Shown here piece after piece: positions 20,449-23,032 of a DNA stretch of 23,032 bases; the first letter of the stretch is position 1; every line of letters starts with the position of its first letter. The DNA is from a virus. The notes under the pieces are model-generated. The model had not been told where the DNA came from and searched no databases. It saw nothing but the letters and a program-made list of their open reading frames with translations. The stretch covers positions 1-23,032 of the IMG/VR virus record IMGVR_UViG_3300032053_000552. One strand, given 5' to 3'. Made by a program: the position numbers and the translations under genes.

Positions 20449-21063
20449 TCACATTCCTAAGCCGTCGTCCTCTTCCATGCCGGTGCCGTCCATGCCGCCC
20501 AGCCCGTCATCGTCACCGCTGTCCACGGCGTCAAACTCGTCCGACGCCTTGCGGCGCCCGCTGAATGATTTGCCGTCACGGATTTTCTGGACGTTTTGCA
20601 GCGAGAACGAAACGCCCTTATTCCCCTTTTGGTCGTAGGCGAATGCAATCAGCGTGGCGCGGGCGTAGCACCCGGGGTAAAATTCCGCCTCGCTGATAAT
20701 TTCCTCCACCGCTTTGTTGACGAGCCCCGGCTGCTGCTTGGACGTGGCGCTAACAAAGGTGGTGTCTTTGTAGCCCTCCATATCGGCTTTCTCGTTTCCG
20801 TCGCGGAACGGCAGGCGGAGGTTTTTCGGCCATTTGTCCTTGGTGCCCCACTTTTCCACCGCCGCGTTAAAGGCGGCCCGTTTCAGCTCTTTCAGGTCGG
20901 TGGTCTTAGGGAAAAGCATGGTAAGACCAAACTTCGCCTCTTGACCCTCGAAAGCCTTGGGCTTGAACATGGACGGAAAGCTGACGCGAAATTCTGGCGT
21001 CATGCAACGTTTAGTGGCAATGGCGCTGTCTTTGGTCTTACCTGCGGGAGCTGTAGCTGTCAT
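20449..21063 (-). CDS. DUF2815 ssDNA-binding-type protein
   Basis: A 204-residue protein. It has 'TPEFRVSFPSMFKPKAFEGQ', 'AKFGLTMLFPKTTDLKELKR' and 'KNLRLPFRDGNEK', then 'EAEFYPGCYARATLIAFAYD' and 'KGVSFSLQNVQKIRDGKSF'. This is the DUF2815 layout ('F.A....G...KY...LLF', 'P.RDG', 'YPG...RA....Y......KGV...L..VQ...DG..F'). Family members are thought to be phage ssDNA-binding proteins with an OB-like fold. The end is strongly acidic ('DEFDAVDSGDDDGLGGMDGT', then GMEEDDGLGM), like SSB tails that recruit replication partners. ATG 21063 follows GGAG. It lies with nuclease and polymerase genes, as usual. Confidence 0.85.
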   Translation of the reverse strand: MTATAPAGKTKDSAIATKRCMTPEFRVSFPSMFKPKAFEGQEAKFGLTMLFPKTTDLKELKRAAFNAAVEKWGTKDKWPKNLRLPFRDGNEKADMEGYKDTTFVSATSKQQPGLVNKAVEEIISEAEFYPGCYARATLIAFAYDQKGNKGVSFSLQNVQKIRDGKSFSGRRKASDEFDAVDSGDDDGLGGMDGTGMEEDDGLGM

Positions 21064-21076
21064 TCTCTGTCTCCGT

Positions 21077-21196
21077 TTAACTCGTTTTGATAGTTGCTAA
21101 TCGCCTCTGATAAACCGCGCCGTGCCGCTTTGTGGTGCCTTTCTTTTTTCGCTGGTAGTCGTATTTACACATGCGGCAGACACGGCTGCCGCACAT
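21077..21196 (-). CDS. small Cys/Arg/Lys-rich protein (39 aa)
   Basis: A 39-codon frame in the 157-base gap between the nuclease gene and the DUF2815 gene, starting 24 bases after the nuclease stop. Product MCGSRVCRMCKYDYQRKKKG, then TTKRHGAVYQRRLATIKTS. It has three Cys in an N-terminal CxxxxCxxC and a strongly basic tail, suggesting a metal-binding nucleic-acid-contacting peptide. The ribosome site is poor, so translation may depend on coupling to the upstream gene. No family recognised. The stop lies 13 bases before the DUF2815 start. Confidence 0.45.
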   Translation of the reverse strand: MCGSRVCRMCKYDYQRKKKGTTKRHGAVYQRRLATIKTS

Positions 21197-21220
21197 GCTT
21201 AAAGAATCGGTCTAGTGGTA

Positions 21221-22555
21221 TCACCGCTTGCGAGCCTTAGCCTTTACTTTGGCTTTTGCTTTCTCCTTAGCGGCACGTTTCGGGGCGGCAGTAGCTTTAG
21301 ACCTAGCATTGGCGACGATTTTTGGCAAAGGCTTTACCTTCATTTCAGTGGCCACCACGTCGATGACGTCAGGAATCGCCACCGTCGCGGGGTCCGCGAA
21401 ATCCCGCCTGAGCTGGTCCACGGCCGGGCGCTTATCGCTTTCCGGAACCATGGTGGTTCCGGTGCTCTGACGGTCCGTGTAAAGCGTCACCCAATCCTTA
21501 CATTTGAATTTCTTTTCGAGCTGGGCCGGGCTCAGTAGCTCGGGCTCGGTGTAGACGTCCTGCCCGTAAAGCTTGATAGCGTCCCGCTCGGCTTTGGCCG
21601 GGTCTTTCCAGGTCCGCCGGGCCAGCTTCGCCACCAGCTTGAAACCCTCCACCTGGTGGCCGCTTTCGAGCTGGTGGATAGCGTGGAGGCGCACCCCCTC
21701 AATCCACGTCTCTAGCAGGTCGCAGGCGGTGAGCACATGCCCGAGGTTTTTGAGCGCTCCCGGCGCGGGCAGAGCGGGGAGCGCGACGACGGCGCCGCCT
21801 TTCAGCATATCAATAGGCGCAAATTCCACTTGGGCTTGCTTGAGCGCCAAATCGCCAACGCTCGGGCAGATAGGCTTGGCCGGGCAAAAGCGGCACCACT
21901 TGCCGGGGTTGAGTGGCGCCAGCAAATCCTCGCAGGCGGCCACCCCGTCCTTAAAGGTTTTGGTCCAGGCCACCAGCTCGTCCATGGTGATAACCCACTC
22001 GCGGGTGGTGTTCCCACTAAAGTGTTCGGCGCGAGGCTGAATGACCACCATGGAAACGCGGCTGAAATTGTAATCGTATTTGTGCGCCACCCCGAGCGCG
22101 TAATACGCAAGCTGGCTGTTATCATCTACCTCTACGGCAATCCCGGCGCCGTATTTCAGGTCAAAGACTTGGAGCAAGCCGAAGTCCTCGACAATGACTG
22201 CATCGGCGGTGCCGAACATGCCCGGTGCCACAAAGGATAGATCACACTTGGTCTCCGCCAGTAGCTCCGCGCCGGGCGGCACCCGGTCCCAAATCGTCTC
22301 GGCCGCCGCCAGCGTGTGCTGCACCATTTCAATCGGGTTGGACGCGAGCAGCATAGCCTTTACCTGGGCTTTTTTCTCGGGTGGGTTCTTTAGGAATTGC
22401 TCCAGGCAAGAGTGGGCTTGTGTTCCCTCCAGCGCGTAGACGCTATCCTTTTGCGGCGGGGCGCGAAAGGATAGCTCAATGGAGCCCGCACAGCGGAGCC
22501 AACGTTCTGAGCCGGACGCGCTGTAGACGGCGTGGGCAGTAGTATCCGTGGTCAT
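21221..22555 (-). CDS. DUF2800 PD-(D/E)XK nuclease with Cas4-like Cys set
   Basis: A 444-residue protein. Nuclease residues include E43-GTQAH48 (EGTxxH...E52), D118 (GTADAVIV), D132-x-K134 (VFDLKYG) and Q148 with YY at 151-152 (QLAYYAL), the PD-(D/E)XK layout of Cas4/RecB-like DUF2800 proteins. C22 (RWLRCAGS), and C222, C225 and C231 ('KWCRFCPAKPICPS') match the four-Cys set that holds an iron-sulphur cluster in this clade. Probably a phage recombination/replication nuclease processing DNA ends. The C-terminal 90 residues are Lys/Ala-rich and likely a flexible basic tail ('KAAKEKAKAKVKAKARKR'-like). ATG 22555 is 36 bases after the upstream gene. Confidence 0.85.
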   Translation of the reverse strand: MTTDTTAHAVYSASGSERWLRCAGSIELSFRAPPQKDSVYALEGTQAHSCLEQFLKNPPEKKAQVKAMLLASNPIEMVQHTLAAAETIWDRVPPGAELLAETKCDLSFVAPGMFGTADAVIVEDFGLLQVFDLKYGAGIAVEVDDNSQLAYYALGVAHKYDYNFSRVSMVVIQPRAEHFSGNTTREWVITMDELVAWTKTFKDGVAACEDLLAPLNPGKWCRFCPAKPICPSVGDLALKQAQVEFAPIDMLKGGAVVALPALPAPGALKNLGHVLTACDLLETWIEGVRLHAIHQLESGHQVEGFKLVAKLARRTWKDPAKAERDAIKLYGQDVYTEPELLSPAQLEKKFKCKDWVTLYTDRQSTGTTMVPESDKRPAVDQLRRDFADPATVAIPDVIDVVATEMKVKPLPKIVANARSKATAAPKRAAKEKAKAKVKAKARKR

Positions 22556-22591
22556 GCTTTACCCTCTATAGCGGTCCGGTTGGTGGACGTG

Positions 22592-23029
22592 TCAGGTGTT
22601 GAACGCGGCGTGTGCCAGCGCGAATTGAGCGGGTTTCAGGTCACGGACGGATTTCACGCCAAAGCGCTGGAGCACCTTACCCGCCGCCTCCCGGCCGTTG
22701 GTCAGCGCGTAAGCCTTACCCGCGTCAATGACTTGCTCCAGGGTGAGCGTCGGCGCGTCCGCCTCCAGCCCGTCCCCGCCGTCCAGACCGTCATCAGCCA
22801 CGCCCAGACCGTCATCGGCGCCGGCCGCCGCTGCCGCCTCCGCCACCCGCCGCGCCTCCATTTCGGCAGCGGTGGCCCGCTTGCGCGGCTCTTTCGCGGT
22901 GGCGCCATTGGCCGCCGTGGCGACGGGCGCCGCTGCGGTGGTGGCCTTGCCGGCGGCCGACGCCCCGGCTTTGCCGTCCATACGGTCCGCAAATTGGCGG
23001 AGCTGACCGGCGATCACGTCATAACCCAA
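22592..23029 (-). CDS. Ala-rich protein with small C-terminal helical domain (5' end not seen)
   Basis: The frame is open to the window edge, so the 145 residues shown (from a TTG at 23029) may be only the C-terminal part. An Ala/Thr-rich linker ('GKATTAAAPVATAANGATAK') is followed by a charged helix ('KRATAAEMEARRVAEAAAAA'), an acidic segment ('DDGLGVADDGLDGGDGLEAD') and a small domain ('LEQVIDAGKAYALTNGREAA', then GKVLQRFGVKSVRDLKPAQF). The last fits a C-terminal module seen in phage recombination-type proteins ('..A..YA...G...A..VL..FG...V.D....'). It precedes the DUF2800 nuclease, so a single-strand-annealing or accessory protein is possible. Not recognised with certainty. Confidence 0.6.
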   Translation of the reverse strand: MGYDVIAGQLRQFADRMDGKAGASAAGKATTAAAPVATAANGATAKEPRKRATAAEMEARRVAEAAAAAGADDGLGVADDGLDGGDGLEADAPTLTLEQVIDAGKAYALTNGREAAGKVLQRFGVKSVRDLKPAQFALAHAAFNT

Positions 23030-23032
23030 TGC

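Overview
This is part of the genome of a tailed phage (or prophage) with a contractile tail. The sequence is GC-rich and the genes are packed tightly, mostly with 1-14 nt overlaps or very short gaps. Start codons are ATG, GTG or TTG, and purine-rich GGAG-type ribosome sites are common. The left 8 kb encodes a myovirus baseplate in an order like that described for cyanophage Pam3-type simple baseplates: Dit-like protein, plug, hub, spike, gp25-like wedge, J-like wedge, DUF2612 protein, then fibre proteins. The host cannot be fixed from the sequence. A Gram-negative bacterium is likely from the GH108 endolysin and membrane-lysis genes.

Layout. (1) 5-8382, plus strand: baseplate and tail-tip genes, ending in two fibre-like genes, one with an unexpected signal peptide and a cysteine-rich C-terminus. 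(2) 8398-10329, plus strand: three small proteins, then a lysis cassette (single-TM coiled-coil protein, GH108 endolysin, small two-TM protein). (3) 10330-10978: no gene seen, but three hairpin-plus-T-run terminators, a pair of mutually exclusive hairpins, a palindrome and a TTGACA promoter. (4) 10979-13009, plus strand: small early/accessory genes (zinc ribbon, MI-LLG small protein, ribbon-helix-helix, DUF6948). These are followed by three tandem, translationally coupled glycine-rich proteins built from a (GGGNNC)n hexanucleotide repeat, then a single-TM protein and a terminator. (5) 12903-23032, minus strand, converging on block 4. Read from right to left it is a replication/nucleotide module: an incomplete Ala-rich protein, a DUF2800 PD-(D/E)XK nuclease with a Cas4-like Cys set, a DUF2815 ssDNA-binding-type protein, small zinc proteins, family A DNA polymerase and a MazG-like pyrophosphohydrolase. 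An intrinsic terminator follows, then a separately placed minus-strand tail fibre of three repeats with its own terminator, and two small genes.

The most unusual items are the triple glycine-rich gene array, with its shared 41-nt junction repeat and GGG-only codon use, and a receiver-domain (response regulator) gene at 19403-19735 whose recognisable parts lie in three different frames, although the flanking start and stop codons fit their neighbours exactly. Further points of interest are the repeat insertions in the J-like protein, overlapping zinc-ribbon/helical genes at 16609-16869, and a structured intergenic region at 20340-20405.
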